Of a stretch of DNA of 12,948 nt, positions 1 to 7,300 are shown piece after piece; positions within the stretch are counted from its first letter, which is position 1, and each line of letters opens with the position of its first letter. Position numbers and translations under genes: made by a program. Source of the DNA: Thauera sp. (lineage in GTDB: Bacteria > Pseudomonadota > Gammaproteobacteria > Burkholderiales > Rhodocyclaceae); NCBI GenBank assembly GCA_023150215.1, contig JAKLLJ010000063.1, forward strand, positions 476 to 13,423, in the 5' to 3' direction. Under the pieces are notes generated by a model. That model saw only the letters and a program-made list of their open reading frames with translations, did no database searches and was not told the origin of the DNA.

Positions 1-273
1 GATCGCCAGCCCCCACAACGGCAGCAGGAGCAGCGAGTGGGTGACGCCGCGGTGACCACGGAGGTAAGTCAGCTCAGAGATCCAGCCGAGCACGAAATCG
101 AGATCGGGAAAGGTCGCGGCCACGGTGCCGGCGACCACCATCTGCCACACCGGCGGCCTGGCGCCGATGACGGCTTGCGGCCCGGCGCCCGGCAGCGTGC
201 CGGCAAACGCCTTGCGGCCGGCGAGCATGCGGCCGACCAGGGCACCGGAGAGGGCGTGGGTCAGTGTGTCCAT
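1..273 (-). CDS. YdjM/DUF457-type membrane-bound 'metal-dependent hydrolase', N-terminal part (cut by left edge)
   Basis: The first 91 residues are visible, starting at the ATG on the minus strand at 273 and running off the window edge. The protein opens with MDTLTHALSGALVGR, the usual start of the DUF457/YdjM family (COG1988-like inner-membrane proteins named 'metal-dependent hydrolases' by similarity; in E. coli ydjM is LexA-regulated). Conserved polar residues typical of the family are present: His6, the Asp pair in FPDLDF (Asp57, Asp59), and HRGVTHS (His74, His79), followed by a hydrophobic segment that looks like the start of a membrane helix. A weak ribosome site (GGAAG) lies just upstream. 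It is downstream of and co-directional with the APH/P-loop gene, 115 bp away, so co-transcription is possible but there is a GC hairpin in the gap. The enzymatic activity of this family is not firmly established; the family call is fairly sure. Confidence 0.8.
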   Translation of the reverse strand, partial: MDTLTHALSGALVGRMLAGRKAFAGTLPGAGPQAVIGARPPVWQMVVAGTVAATFPDLDFVLGWISELTYLRGHRGVTHSLLLLPLWGLAI

Positions 274-332
274 CAGCTTCCGAAGATTGCCTTCATCAAT
301 TCATTGGCCTGCATCCGACGCAGCGACGGGAT

Positions 333-353
333 GCGCGCGCCGGTCGCGCGCGC
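333..353. other. Perfect GC stem-loop between two minus-strand genes
   Basis: Two 8-base arms of GCGCGCGC flank a five-base loop (CGGTC). The hairpin lies in the 115-bp gap between the stop of the APH/P-loop gene and the start of the DUF457 gene. There is no T-run after it in either direction, so it is not a classical intrinsic terminator. It may still cause pausing or protect the upstream mRNA end. The alternating purine-pyrimidine arms could also be plain low-complexity GC sequence. Confidence 0.35.
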
Positions 354-388
354 TCACCCTTCGAGGCGCACCGGACGATGCGTCCATG

Positions 389-2065
389 TCAGGCGGAGAA
401 CCGCTCTGCCGCCGGCGCCCCCGGCCACAGGCGGGCAAGCACGGGCAGCAAGCCGCGCCAATCGAGCGCCGCCCGGGTATCGATCGGCAGCACGCGGGCA
501 AGTTCCTCTCCTTCGAATGCCTCGCGACTGCGAAGTTGCGCCTCGAGCACCGCCTCGTCAGCCTCGGAGGCATCGCCGCCGGCCGCAATCCGGCTGCGCA
601 CGCGCGCCCGCAGCACCTCCGGCGGCGCATCGAAGGCAAGGATCACGAAGGGCACGCCGAGGGTCGCGGCGAGCTCGGCAAAGGCTCGCCGCTGCGCGCG
701 CTTGAGGAAGGTCGCGTCCACCAGCGCCGGGCGCCCGGCCTCCACCACCGCACGCGCTGCCTCGGCGAGATGCGCATAGGTGCGCGCCGTCATCGCCGCC
801 GAATACAGCCCAGCGCCGAACGCCGAGCCGCTCGCCGCCTCGGGCGCGAGTCCGCCCAGGCGCTTGCGCTCGACGTCGGCACGCATGCGAATCACCCCGC
901 CCGCCTCCACCAGTGCCTGCGACTGGCTGGTCTTGCCCGCTCCCGACGGTCCGCAGGCCACCAGCAGCGCAGGCGCGGCCGGCGCCGCCTGCGCCTCGGC
1001 GAGCCCGAGGTAGTGCCGACATTCGGCGAGGCTTTGCGCACGCGCGGCGCCGTCGACCTGGGCGGCGCGGATAGCAGCGATCTTAGCGCGCACCATCGCG
1101 CGGTAGCTCAGGTAGTAGGGCAGCACACGCAGGCCGGCGTAGTCGCCGCAGCGCTCCAGCCAGGCATTGAGGAAGCGCCAGCCGAGCCCGGGCCGGCTGC
1201 GCGCCTGCAGGTCCATGACCAGGAAGGCGACGTCGGCGATCACGTCGGTCCAGCGCAGCTCGGCGCTGAACTCGATCGCATCGAACAGCCGTGGCGCGCC
1301 GTCGAGCACGATCAGGTTGCCCAGATGGAGATCGCCGTGGCACTCGCGCACCCGGCCGGCGGCCAGGCGCGCCTCGAACAGCGGGGCGAGCGCCGCGAAC
1401 TGCGCTTCCGCCCAAGCCTCCACCCGGCCGAGGAGGGCGAGCAGCTTCGCATCGTCGATGCGTGCGCGCATCTGCGCGAAGTTCTGCCGCACCGGCGCGT
1501 GCACGGCCGCCGCATCGCCGAAGCCATCGCCCGGCTGCGCCACCGCCGCCGCGGCGTGGAACGCTGCGACGTGGCAGGCGAGGCGGTCGAAAAGCGCCGG
1601 CGCCAGCCCGCCCTCGTCGATCAGCCTCGAGAACAGCCCGGCCTGATCGAAGCGCCGCATCCGCACCAGGTAGTCGAAGGGTGCGCCGCAGCCGGCGTCG
1701 CCCTCAGCGCCCGGCGCAGCGGCCCCGGAGCCCTGGTGCCCCCCGGCACCGATCGGCACCTCGACGCGCGCATCCTCCGCAAGGCGCGGCGCCTGCGGCG
1801 AACCGCTCACCGCCACCACCGCCTCGTAGATCTCCGGGACCGTGCGCCGGTTGAGGCGGACTTCCGCCTCGCACGCCGCGCGCCGCCGGGTCGGCGTGGA
1901 AAAATCGAGGAAGCCCAGATCGAGCGGCTTCTTCAGCTTCCAGGCATGGTCGCCCGCGAGCAACACCCACGAGATATGGGTCTCGATCAGCTCCACCCCA
2001 CCCTCCGACCCCGGCAAAACGCCAGGCCGGCGCAGGCTGTCGAGCAATTCTTCAGACGCGTGCAT
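389..2065 (-). CDS. Two-domain APH-like kinase / P-loop ATPase protein (558 aa)
   Basis: The N-terminal half resembles aminoglycoside phosphotransferase-like kinases: the Brenner-type loop HGDLHLGN is at residues 243-250 and the following metal-binding motif DAIEF is at 262-266, with an upstream DYLVRMRRFD segment near 131-140. The C-terminal half is a small P-loop kinase-like domain (AAA_33/COG0645 style): Walker A GPSGAGKT at 372-379, then RADVERKR at 395-402 and VDATF at 449-453. The family is usually annotated as a bifunctional aminoglycoside phosphotransferase/ATP-binding protein, but its true substrate is unknown and drug resistance should not be assumed. I chose the ATG at 2065 because GAGGGGAG sits seven bases upstream; an in-frame start at 2110 would add 15 unconvincing residues. 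It is divergent from rlmA, with REP-like repeats between. Both active sites look intact. Confidence 0.85.
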   Translation of the reverse strand: MHASEELLDSLRRPGVLPGSEGGVELIETHISWVLLAGDHAWKLKKPLDLGFLDFSTPTRRRAACEAEVRLNRRTVPEIYEAVVAVSGSPQAPRLAEDARVEVPIGAGGHQGSGAAAPGAEGDAGCGAPFDYLVRMRRFDQAGLFSRLIDEGGLAPALFDRLACHVAAFHAAAAVAQPGDGFGDAAAVHAPVRQNFAQMRARIDDAKLLALLGRVEAWAEAQFAALAPLFEARLAAGRVRECHGDLHLGNLIVLDGAPRLFDAIEFSAELRWTDVIADVAFLVMDLQARSRPGLGWRFLNAWLERCGDYAGLRVLPYYLSYRAMVRAKIAAIRAAQVDGAARAQSLAECRHYLGLAEAQAAPAAPALLVACGPSGAGKTSQSQALVEAGGVIRMRADVERKRLGGLAPEAASGSAFGAGLYSAAMTARTYAHLAEAARAVVEAGRPALVDATFLKRAQRRAFAELAATLGVPFVILAFDAPPEVLRARVRSRIAAGGDASEADEAVLEAQLRSREAFEGEELARVLPIDTRAALDWRGLLPVLARLWPGAPAAERFSA

Positions 2066-2077
2066 GGGAGATCTCCC
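2066..2077. promoter_or_regulatory. 12-bp perfect palindrome overlapping the ribosome site of the APH/P-loop gene
   Basis: GGGAGATCTCCC is perfectly self-complementary and abuts the minus-strand ATG at 2065. Its left half, read on the minus strand, overlaps the Shine-Dalgarno run GAGGGGAG (2080-2073). A DNA-binding protein or a message dimer could use it, but a hairpin with no loop is not possible as drawn. Chance is a fair alternative in GC-rich DNA. Confidence 0.25.
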
Positions 2078-2127
2078 CTCGAGGCAAGCCCCAATGGTAG
2101 TCGCGAGCATGCGCGCAGAAGATTTTT

Positions 2128-2219
2128 GTAGGAGCGCCGGAAGGCGCGAATGCGGCGCCGGTCTTCGTCAGCCGCGTCGATGGCTCGACCGCCGTGTTTG
2201 CGGCTGCCGCCGCTCCTAC
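2128..2219. repeat. REP-like inverted pair, copy 1
   Basis: The unit starts with GTAGGAGCG, goes straight into a hairpin GCGCC-GGAA-GGCGC, and ends with the reverse complement CGCTCCTAC. Just inside the right end, read on the minus strand, is a second hairpin GCGGC-GGCA-GCCGC. A GTAG head followed by a short palindrome is the hallmark of REP elements spread by RAYT (TnpA-REP) transposases, and two heads facing inward match a BIME arrangement. It lies in the divergent region between the APH/P-loop gene and rlmA. No RAYT gene is visible in the window. Confidence 0.75.
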
Positions 2220-2247
2220 AGGGGGCTGCGGCAGCGGGATGGTGTGC

Positions 2248-2320
2248 GTAGGAGCGCCGGAAGGCGCGAACCCGGCGCCCATCGACCGCACCGACGTGCA
2301 GCACATGCCGCCGCTCCTAC
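2248..2320. repeat. REP-like inverted pair, copy 2
   Basis: The first 23 bases (2248-2270) are identical to those of copy 1 (2128-2150), exactly 120 bp away: GTAGGAGCG followed by the GCGCC-GGAA-GGCGC hairpin. The unit closes with CCGCTCCTAC at 2311-2320. The middle differs in sequence and is 19 bp shorter than in copy 1, while the heads and first hairpin are fully conserved. That pattern fits independently diverging spacers within a mobile repeat family. Confidence 0.75.
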
Positions 2321-2411
2321 CGGCGCTTCACGCACGCCGGCGACGCGCAGGATCGCACTCGCCCCCGAAGCTCCCCTATCATCCTGTCCGCCTCCACGCC
2401 CACTCGCCGCC

Positions 2412-3317
2412 ATGCCCGCCACCCCCTTCGCCGCCCTCGCCTGCCCGCTCGATCTGGCCCCGCTGCAACGCCACGGCCAGAGCTGGCGCTGCGCGGACGG
2501 CCACTGCTTCGACATCGCCGCGCAAGGCTATGTGAACCTGCTGCCGGTGCAGAACAAGCGCTCGCTCGACCCCGGCGACAGCAAGGCGATGGTGGCCGCG
2601 CGCCGGCGCTTCCTGGAAGCCGGCCACTATCGGCCGATCGCCGACGCGGTGGCGGACGCGGTGCTCGAGGCCGCTGCGCCCGGCCAGCCGCTCGCCTGCC
2701 TCGACGCCGGCTGTGGCGAGGGCTACTACCTGCGCCGGCTCGCCGCCGCCGCAGACGCGGCGCAGCCGCTCGCGCTGCTCGGACTCGACATCTCGAAGTG
2801 GGCGGTGCAAGCCGCAGCGAAGCGGGACCTGCGCGACCCTGCCGGGAACGCGGGGGGCGGCGCGGACGCCCACGCCGCCTGGGTGGTCGGCAGCAACGCC
2901 GGCCTGCCGGTGCAGCCCGCCACGGTCGACCGCGTGCTATGCACGTTCGGCTTCCCGGTCCATGCCGAATTCGCCCGCGTGCTGCGCCCCGGCGGCGAGC
3001 TGCTGCAGGTCGACGCCGGCACCGACCACCTGCGCGAGCTGCGCGCGGTGATCTACCCCAGCCTCAAGCCCGAGCGCGATGGCGAGCGCCCGCCGCCGCC
3101 CGGCTTCGCCGCCCTCGGCAGCGAACGCATGCGCTTCGTGATCGGCCTCGAAGGCCGCGACACGATCGCCGACCTGCTCGCGATGACGCCCCACCTCCAC
3201 CGCGCCACCGCCGAGGGCCGCGCGCGTGCCGCGGCGCTGACCGCGATCGATCTCAGCGTCGATGTGCTGCTCACGCGCTTTGTGCGTTGCGGCGGGACAA
3301 GGCTGCCAGCAGCGTAA
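2412..3317 (+). CDS. rlmA: RlmA-type 23S rRNA (guanine-N1)-methyltransferase (301 aa)
   Basis: The protein matches the RlmA family (23S rRNA G745 N1-methylation in E. coli, SAM-dependent, cytoplasmic). The N-terminal module contains CADGHCFDIAAQGYVNLLPV (27-46) followed by QNKRSLDPGDS, the family's strongest signature, and RRFLEAGHYRPI. The SAM motif LDAGCGEG is at 97-104 and the acidic SAM contact LGLDIS ends near 128. The C-terminal half (FGFPVHAEFARVLRPGG, IYPSLKPER) also follows the family. The length is normal (about 270-300). I start at 2412 because the family N-terminus begins there; no Shine-Dalgarno is seen, so the start is set by homology. The N-terminal zinc site shows Cys11, Cys27 and His31, but the usual second cysteine of CPxC is Asp14. 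Divergent from the APH/P-loop gene; 72 bp before the ferritin-like gene. Confidence 0.88.
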   Translation: MPATPFAALACPLDLAPLQRHGQSWRCADGHCFDIAAQGYVNLLPVQNKRSLDPGDSKAMVAARRRFLEAGHYRPIADAVADAVLEAAAPGQPLACLDAGCGEGYYLRRLAAAADAAQPLALLGLDISKWAVQAAAKRDLRDPAGNAGGGADAHAAWVVGSNAGLPVQPATVDRVLCTFGFPVHAEFARVLRPGGELLQVDAGTDHLRELRAVIYPSLKPERDGERPPPPGFAALGSERMRFVIGLEGRDTIADLLAMTPHLHRATAEGRARAAALTAIDLSVDVLLTRFVRCGGTRLPAA

Positions 3318-3330
3318 TAGTCTGTCGTCT

Positions 3331-3356
3331 GCTTCACCTTGTGATATGTGTGAAGC
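3331..3356. promoter_or_regulatory. 7-bp inverted repeat upstream of the ferritin-like gene
   Basis: GCTTCAC (3331-3337) and GTGAAGC (3350-3356) are perfect inverted copies separated by 12 bases. They lie in the 72-bp gap between rlmA and the ferritin-like gene, ending 33 bases before its start. The geometry suits a dimeric-repressor operator or a weak rlmA terminator hairpin. No T-run follows. The site is not a recognisable Fur, Fnr or OxyR box. Confidence 0.35.
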
Positions 3357-3389
3357 CCACCAAAACAACACTGTTCCAGGAGGACGACG

Positions 3390-3845
3390 ATGTCTTACAC
3401 GATGCCCGAATTTCTTGCCCATGCGATCGCCATGGAGCGCGAAGCCGCCGAGCGCTACCTCGAACTCGCCGACATGATGGAGGCGCACAACAACCTCGAG
3501 GTTGCCGCCCTGTTCCGCGACATGGTGCGCTACTCCAACCTGCACGGCGACTCGATCGTCGAGCGCGCCGCCGGCCTTGAACTGCCCACGCTCAAGTCTT
3601 GGCAATACCGCTGGGTCGCGCCCACCGAGGTCGGCGACGAAGACGCCTTCGACTACACCATGACCCCCTGGCAGGCGCTGGAGTACGCGCGCGAGAACGA
3701 GGGGCGCGCGATGAACTTCTACCGCACCGTGTCGGAGGCCAGCACCGACCCGGCAATCAAGCCGCTGGCGATGGAGTTCGCCACCGAGGAAGCCGACCAC
3801 ATGATGGCGCTCGACAAGATGATCGCGCAGACGCAGCGACCGTAA
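3390..3845 (+). CDS. Ferritin-like / rubrerythrin-type four-helix protein (151 aa)
   Basis: A small, helix-rich acidic protein with the four-helix pattern of the ferritin-like superfamily. Helix 1 carries EREAAERY (Glu16/Glu18), helix 2 runs around FRDMVRYSNLHGDSI with His52, helix 3 around ALEYARENEGRAMNFYRTV with Glu102/Glu104, and helix 4 has the canonical ExxH in EEADHM (Glu134, His137). Such proteins bind a diiron site and act in peroxide detoxification or iron handling. There is no C-terminal rubredoxin domain (no CxxC), so it is not a full rubrerythrin. In helix 2 the glutamate expected three residues before His52 is Ser49 by my alignment. The start is well supported by AGGAGG at 3378-3383, six bases before ATG. 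No membrane segment or signal peptide. It may be its own transcription unit, with a hairpin right after the stop. Confidence 0.75.
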   Translation: MSYTMPEFLAHAIAMEREAAERYLELADMMEAHNNLEVAALFRDMVRYSNLHGDSIVERAAGLELPTLKSWQYRWVAPTEVGDEDAFDYTMTPWQALEYARENEGRAMNFYRTVSEASTDPAIKPLAMEFATEEADHMMALDKMIAQTQRP

Positions 3846-3852
3846 GCGTGGC

Positions 3853-3898
3853 GTTGTTCGCGGAGGCGGTTCAAGCCCGGGCTCGGCCCCGCGAAAAC
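3853..3898 (+). terminator. Strong stem-loop right after the ferritin-like gene
   Basis: TTCGCGG (3857-3863) pairs with CCGCGAA (3889-3895). The stem extends outward through GTT/AAC past one bulged G and inward through GGC/GCC past one bulged A, giving about 13 base pairs. The loop region contains the palindrome AGCCCGGGCT (3874-3883). It begins seven bases after the stop codon, so 3'-end formation or mRNA protection is the simplest role. There is no U-run after it, so termination would be atypical. Confidence 0.5.
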
Positions 3899-3920
3899 GA
3901 TGCTTACAGCACACCCGGAA

Positions 3921-4003
3921 TCCTGGTCCGCAAGATTGCCGAAAGCACCGCCTTCGGGTTGCACCGATGGATGCGCCACGTAGTCGATCTTGCGGACAAA
4001 GGA
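3921..4003. repeat. Long-arm inverted repeat, possible structured RNA or relic element
   Basis: GTCCGCAAGAT (3926-3936) and ATCTTGCGGAC (3987-3997) are perfect 11-base inverted copies. TCCT (3921-3924) and AGGA (4000-4003) extend the stem beyond a small internal loop. The 50-base interior can fold further, for example CCGAA with TTCGG around 3939-3957. No target-site duplication is evident. It could be a small RNA, part of a long 5' region for the giant kinase gene, or a tiny inverted-repeat relic element. Confidence 0.5.
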
Positions 4004-4257
4004 AAATGCCGGCAATACCGCAAGAAACTCCATTTCAATGCAGCCTATATCCAGGGTTCTCAATCCTTGAGCCGACGTGCGCGGTGCGGCGCGCGCCGTT
4101 GATCAAATCCAACGTCGTTGAGCGGTGGTGTCGAGCATTGAGGCCCCTCATCGGCAAGGGTGTCGGATCATTCGTCGCCGGCCAGAGTTGGACATCGCCG
4201 GCGAAATGCCCGTCGCGACCACCGCACTGTTCAGGCCCGTGAAGGCCGACGCGGCGG

Positions 4258-4286
4258 TTGACACATCCTGGGCGCCGAGTACGACA
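4258..4286 (+). promoter_or_regulatory. Sigma-70-type promoter candidate for the giant kinase gene
   Basis: TTGACA at 4258-4263 is a perfect -35 hexamer. A poor -10 candidate, TACGAC, lies 16 bases further on at 4280-4285. Transcription would start near 4292 and leave a leader of about 37 bases containing the GGAG ribosome site (4320-4323). The -10 match is only three of six, so confidence is limited. Confidence 0.4.
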
Positions 4287-4328
4287 TGTTGATTGCCGCC
4301 CGGCGGGCAAGAGGGAAGCGGAGCGCCC

Positions 4329-7300
4329 ATGAACACGCATCGGACGAACGGTGGCGACACGCGGCCTGCGATCGGAAACCGCGCCGATGAAGGCGCTATG
4401 CCCCCCGGCAAGACCTTGACCGCAATCGCAGGCCTGGCACTCGCCTACGCGCTGTCGACCCACCTCGGGCAGTGGGGAGCATGGTCGGCCAGCACGCCGC
4501 CGCTGCTCGCCCCGGCGGCAGGGGTGGCGCTCGCGGCCCTGCTGACCTGCGGGCTGCGGTGCTGGCCGGGCGTCTGGCTGGGTGCGCTGATCGCAGCGCT
4601 GACGTCCGGCATGACGGACATCGGTCTGCTCCTGTTGAGCGCAAGCGCCGCCACGCTGCAGGCGGCGTTCGGCGTGCTGCTGACTCGGCGGCTGTTCGAG
4701 GCCCGCGTCCCGCTCGCCCAACCTGCCGAGGCCCTGCGCTTCCTGTTTTACGCCGGCCCGCTGAGCTGCATGCTGTCCGCGTTCGCGGCGAGTTGTGCAG
4801 CAAGCCGCTACCCTTCCGCTGGCCGGCTGGCGGCCGAGGACGTCTGGCTGTTCACCTGGGCCGGCCAGGCGCTCGGAGCCATGCTCTTCACCCCGCTCCT
4901 GCTGCTGGCCTGGCCACGAATGGTGGCAAGCTGGCAAGGCGTGCGCCTTCACCTCGCCCTGCCCTTGCTCGCCACCACGCTCGTGCTGAGCGCCGCCAGC
5001 TACATCCTGGCCCAGATCGCCGACACGCGCCGCGCCACGCAGCTCGCGGACATCGCCGAACACATCGCGCATGACGCCCAGTCCGCCCTGCATGACGCTT
5101 ATCAGCAGGTTCGCAGCGTCGAGCACTTCCTCTCCGTCAGCCCTGGGTTTGGCGCCACCGACTTTCATCGCCTCGGCGGCCTGAAGCAGGACGCATCCGG
5201 GCTCAAGAGCGTCGCCTGGGCGCCACGCATCGAGCGGCAGGCATTGGCGGCCTTCGAGTCCTCGGCTCGCGCGGAGCTCGGTCAGCCCGCCTACCGGGTC
5301 TTCGAGCCCGACGCCGACTGCAAGCCGGCCACGATAAGCCCGAAGGAGGTGTATTTCCCGCTCCTCTACGTCACACCCCAAAGCCGGTTCGCGAGCTTCG
5401 CCGGGCTCGAGCACGGCTTCGAGGCCCACCGCCGCCAGGCGATGAGCGATGCGGTCGATCAGCCCCACGGCTTCGGCATCGCCGTGGTGGTGACCTGCCT
5501 CACCGGACAGCTCGAGCTGTTCATCGACGTCCCCCACTTCGCAGCCGGCTTCGATCCACGCGAAGCCACACCCTCGGCGCGACGCGCAGCCCTGCAAGGC
5601 TACGTCGTCGGTGTGGTCGACGCCGCCAAGCTGTTTTCGAGCAGGATCGAGGCGACCCGTGACGAGGGGCTTGCCTTGCGCGTCGCCCTGATGACCGATC
5701 GCAACGAGCGGCTCGCATTGGCGGATACCTTCCCGGACGCCGCGGCAGGTCAATGGCAGGCCACGGTCGGCGACGCCTTCTTCCCGCTGCACGTCGAACT
5801 GCGTCCGTTGCGACCGACCGAGCTCGTCTTCCCCTTCTTTCCCCCCGCCGCACTGCTGCTCGGACTGTACGTCGTCGCCTTCAGCCTGATCACCGCGGGG
5901 CGTCAGGCAGCGACCGAGGCCGCCGTCTCGGCACGCACCACCGCCCTCCGCGCCAGCGAATCACGCCTGCGCATCCTGATCGACAACATGGCGGCCTTCG
6001 TCGCCGAGGCCACCCCCGAAGGAATCATCGTCGATGCAAATCGCACGATCTTCGCCCTGGGAGGCATCGACCGCGACACGGTGATCGGCCATCGCCTCGA
6101 CGCCATTCCATGTTTCGCGCACTCGCCGGACAGCCAGGCACAGTTGCGCGCGGACATCACGCGGGCCGCAGGTGGAGAGGCCGTGCATCACGACCTCGAG
6201 GTGCTGGCACCCGACGGCACCTTCGTCCCGATCGACTTCATGCTGATGCCGGTCTTCGACGATGCGGGGCGGATCGTCAAGCTGATCCCGTCCGGTATCG
6301 ACATCCGCGAACGCAAGGCGGCAGAGGCGGCGCTGCAGGTCTTCAACCAGAGCCTCGAGACGCAGGTGCTCGCCCGCACCGCGGCGCTCGCCGCCAGCGA
6401 GACCCGGCTCACCTCCGTGCTGCAAAACCTGAACGGGATGGTTTACCGTTGCCTGAACCAGCCCGGCTGGCCGATGGAGTTCGTGAGCCAGGGGGCTCAC
6501 GAACTTCTCGGCGTGGACGCGGCGGACATACTCGCCGGCAAGCCCACGACGACGGACCTTACCCATGCGGATGACGTCCAGCGGATCTGGGAGGAGGTCC
6601 AGCACGCCATTTCGACTCATCGGCCCTATCAGCTCGAGTTCCGCATGCGCCATGCCGACGGGTCTTGGCGCTGGGTCATGGAGAAGGGGCACGCCGCCTA
6701 CGACGAACACGGCAGGGTCCTGCACCTCGACGGTTTCGTCACTGACATCACCGCACGCAAGCTCGCCGAACAGGCGCTCGAGCGCAGCCACCGCGAGCTC
6801 GAGCAGCGCGTCGCCGAGGAAACCGAACAGGCGGTGTGCGCGCGCCGCGAGGCCGAACTCGCCAATCAGGCCAAGTCGGCCTTCCTCGCCACCATGAGCC
6901 ACGAGATCCGCACGCCGATGAACGGCGTGCTCGGCATGCTCGAGATCCTGGAGCAGGGGCGACTGTCCGAACACCAGCGCGCGCAGGTTCGGATCATGCG
7001 CGACTCCGGCACGACCTTGCTCGCGTTGATCGACGACATCCTCGATTTCTCCAAGATCGAGGCCGGCCGGATCGAGATCGAGCGCACCCCGATCTGCATC
7101 GCCGGTCTGGTCGAAGGGTTGTGCACATCCCTGCTGCCGCTGGCGCAACGCCGCGGCTGCACCCTGACCGTGTTCGTCGCGCCCGAGAGTCCCCCGCAGG
7201 TGCTGGCCGACGGCACCCGCATCCGCCAGGTGCTGTACAACCTGCTGGGCAATGCGATCAAGTTCTCGGGCGGAAACCCCGGCCGCAGCGGCCGCATCGC

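Larger units (their letters stand above)
2066..2411. other. Divergent intergenic region (346 bp) carrying the REP pair
   Basis: The region separates the start of the minus-strand APH/P-loop gene from the start of plus-strand rlmA, so promoters for both should lie here. The two REP-like units take up about half of it. Short frames across the repeats encode a repeated AFRRSY-like string, which is only the translated repeat. A TATCAT hexamer at 2377-2382 could be a -10 element for rlmA, leaving a leader of some 20 bases, but I see no convincing -35. No other gene is evident. Confidence 0.5.
3846..4328. other. 483-bp gap without a convincing gene: two hairpins, lower-G+C stretch, promoter candidate
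   Basis: No frame on either strand gives a protein I recognise as an intact gene. Bases 3901-4080 are about 54% G+C by hand count, clearly below the rest of the window, which suggests non-coding or foreign sequence. The gap contains the post-ferritin stem-loop, a second long-range inverted repeat (3921-4003) and a TTGACA hexamer in front of the giant kinase gene. A minus-strand frame near 4160-4330 encodes a short string resembling part of triosephosphate isomerase, perhaps a remnant (see findings). Confidence 0.55.

Noticed and set aside
389..2065. An aminoglycoside resistance gene
   Set aside because: The APH-like fold is shared by many kinases. The fusion to a P-loop domain and the housekeeping neighbours argue against a resistance role.
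125..2131. A 668-codon plus-strand frame opposite the APH/P-loop gene
   Set aside because: It is rich in Arg, Ala and His with no domain logic, and it mirrors a minus-strand gene with clear kinase motifs. Such long antisense frames are common in GC-rich DNA.
3601..4021. 11-base direct repeat GGCAATACCGC at 3601 and 4011
   Set aside because: One copy is inside the ferritin-like coding sequence, the flanks do not match and there is no element between them. Chance is likely.
4293..4328. TTG at 4293 as the start of the giant kinase gene
   Set aside because: It lies at the predicted transcription start and has no ribosome site, while ATG 4329 has GGAG five bases upstream. The added residues do not belong to MASE1.
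4035..5792. A 585-codon minus-strand frame opposite the start of the giant kinase gene, and similar long frames at 5961-7514 and 8817-9920
   Set aside because: They are antisense shadows of a continuous multidomain protein with many intact motifs. They show low-complexity composition and no recognisable domains.
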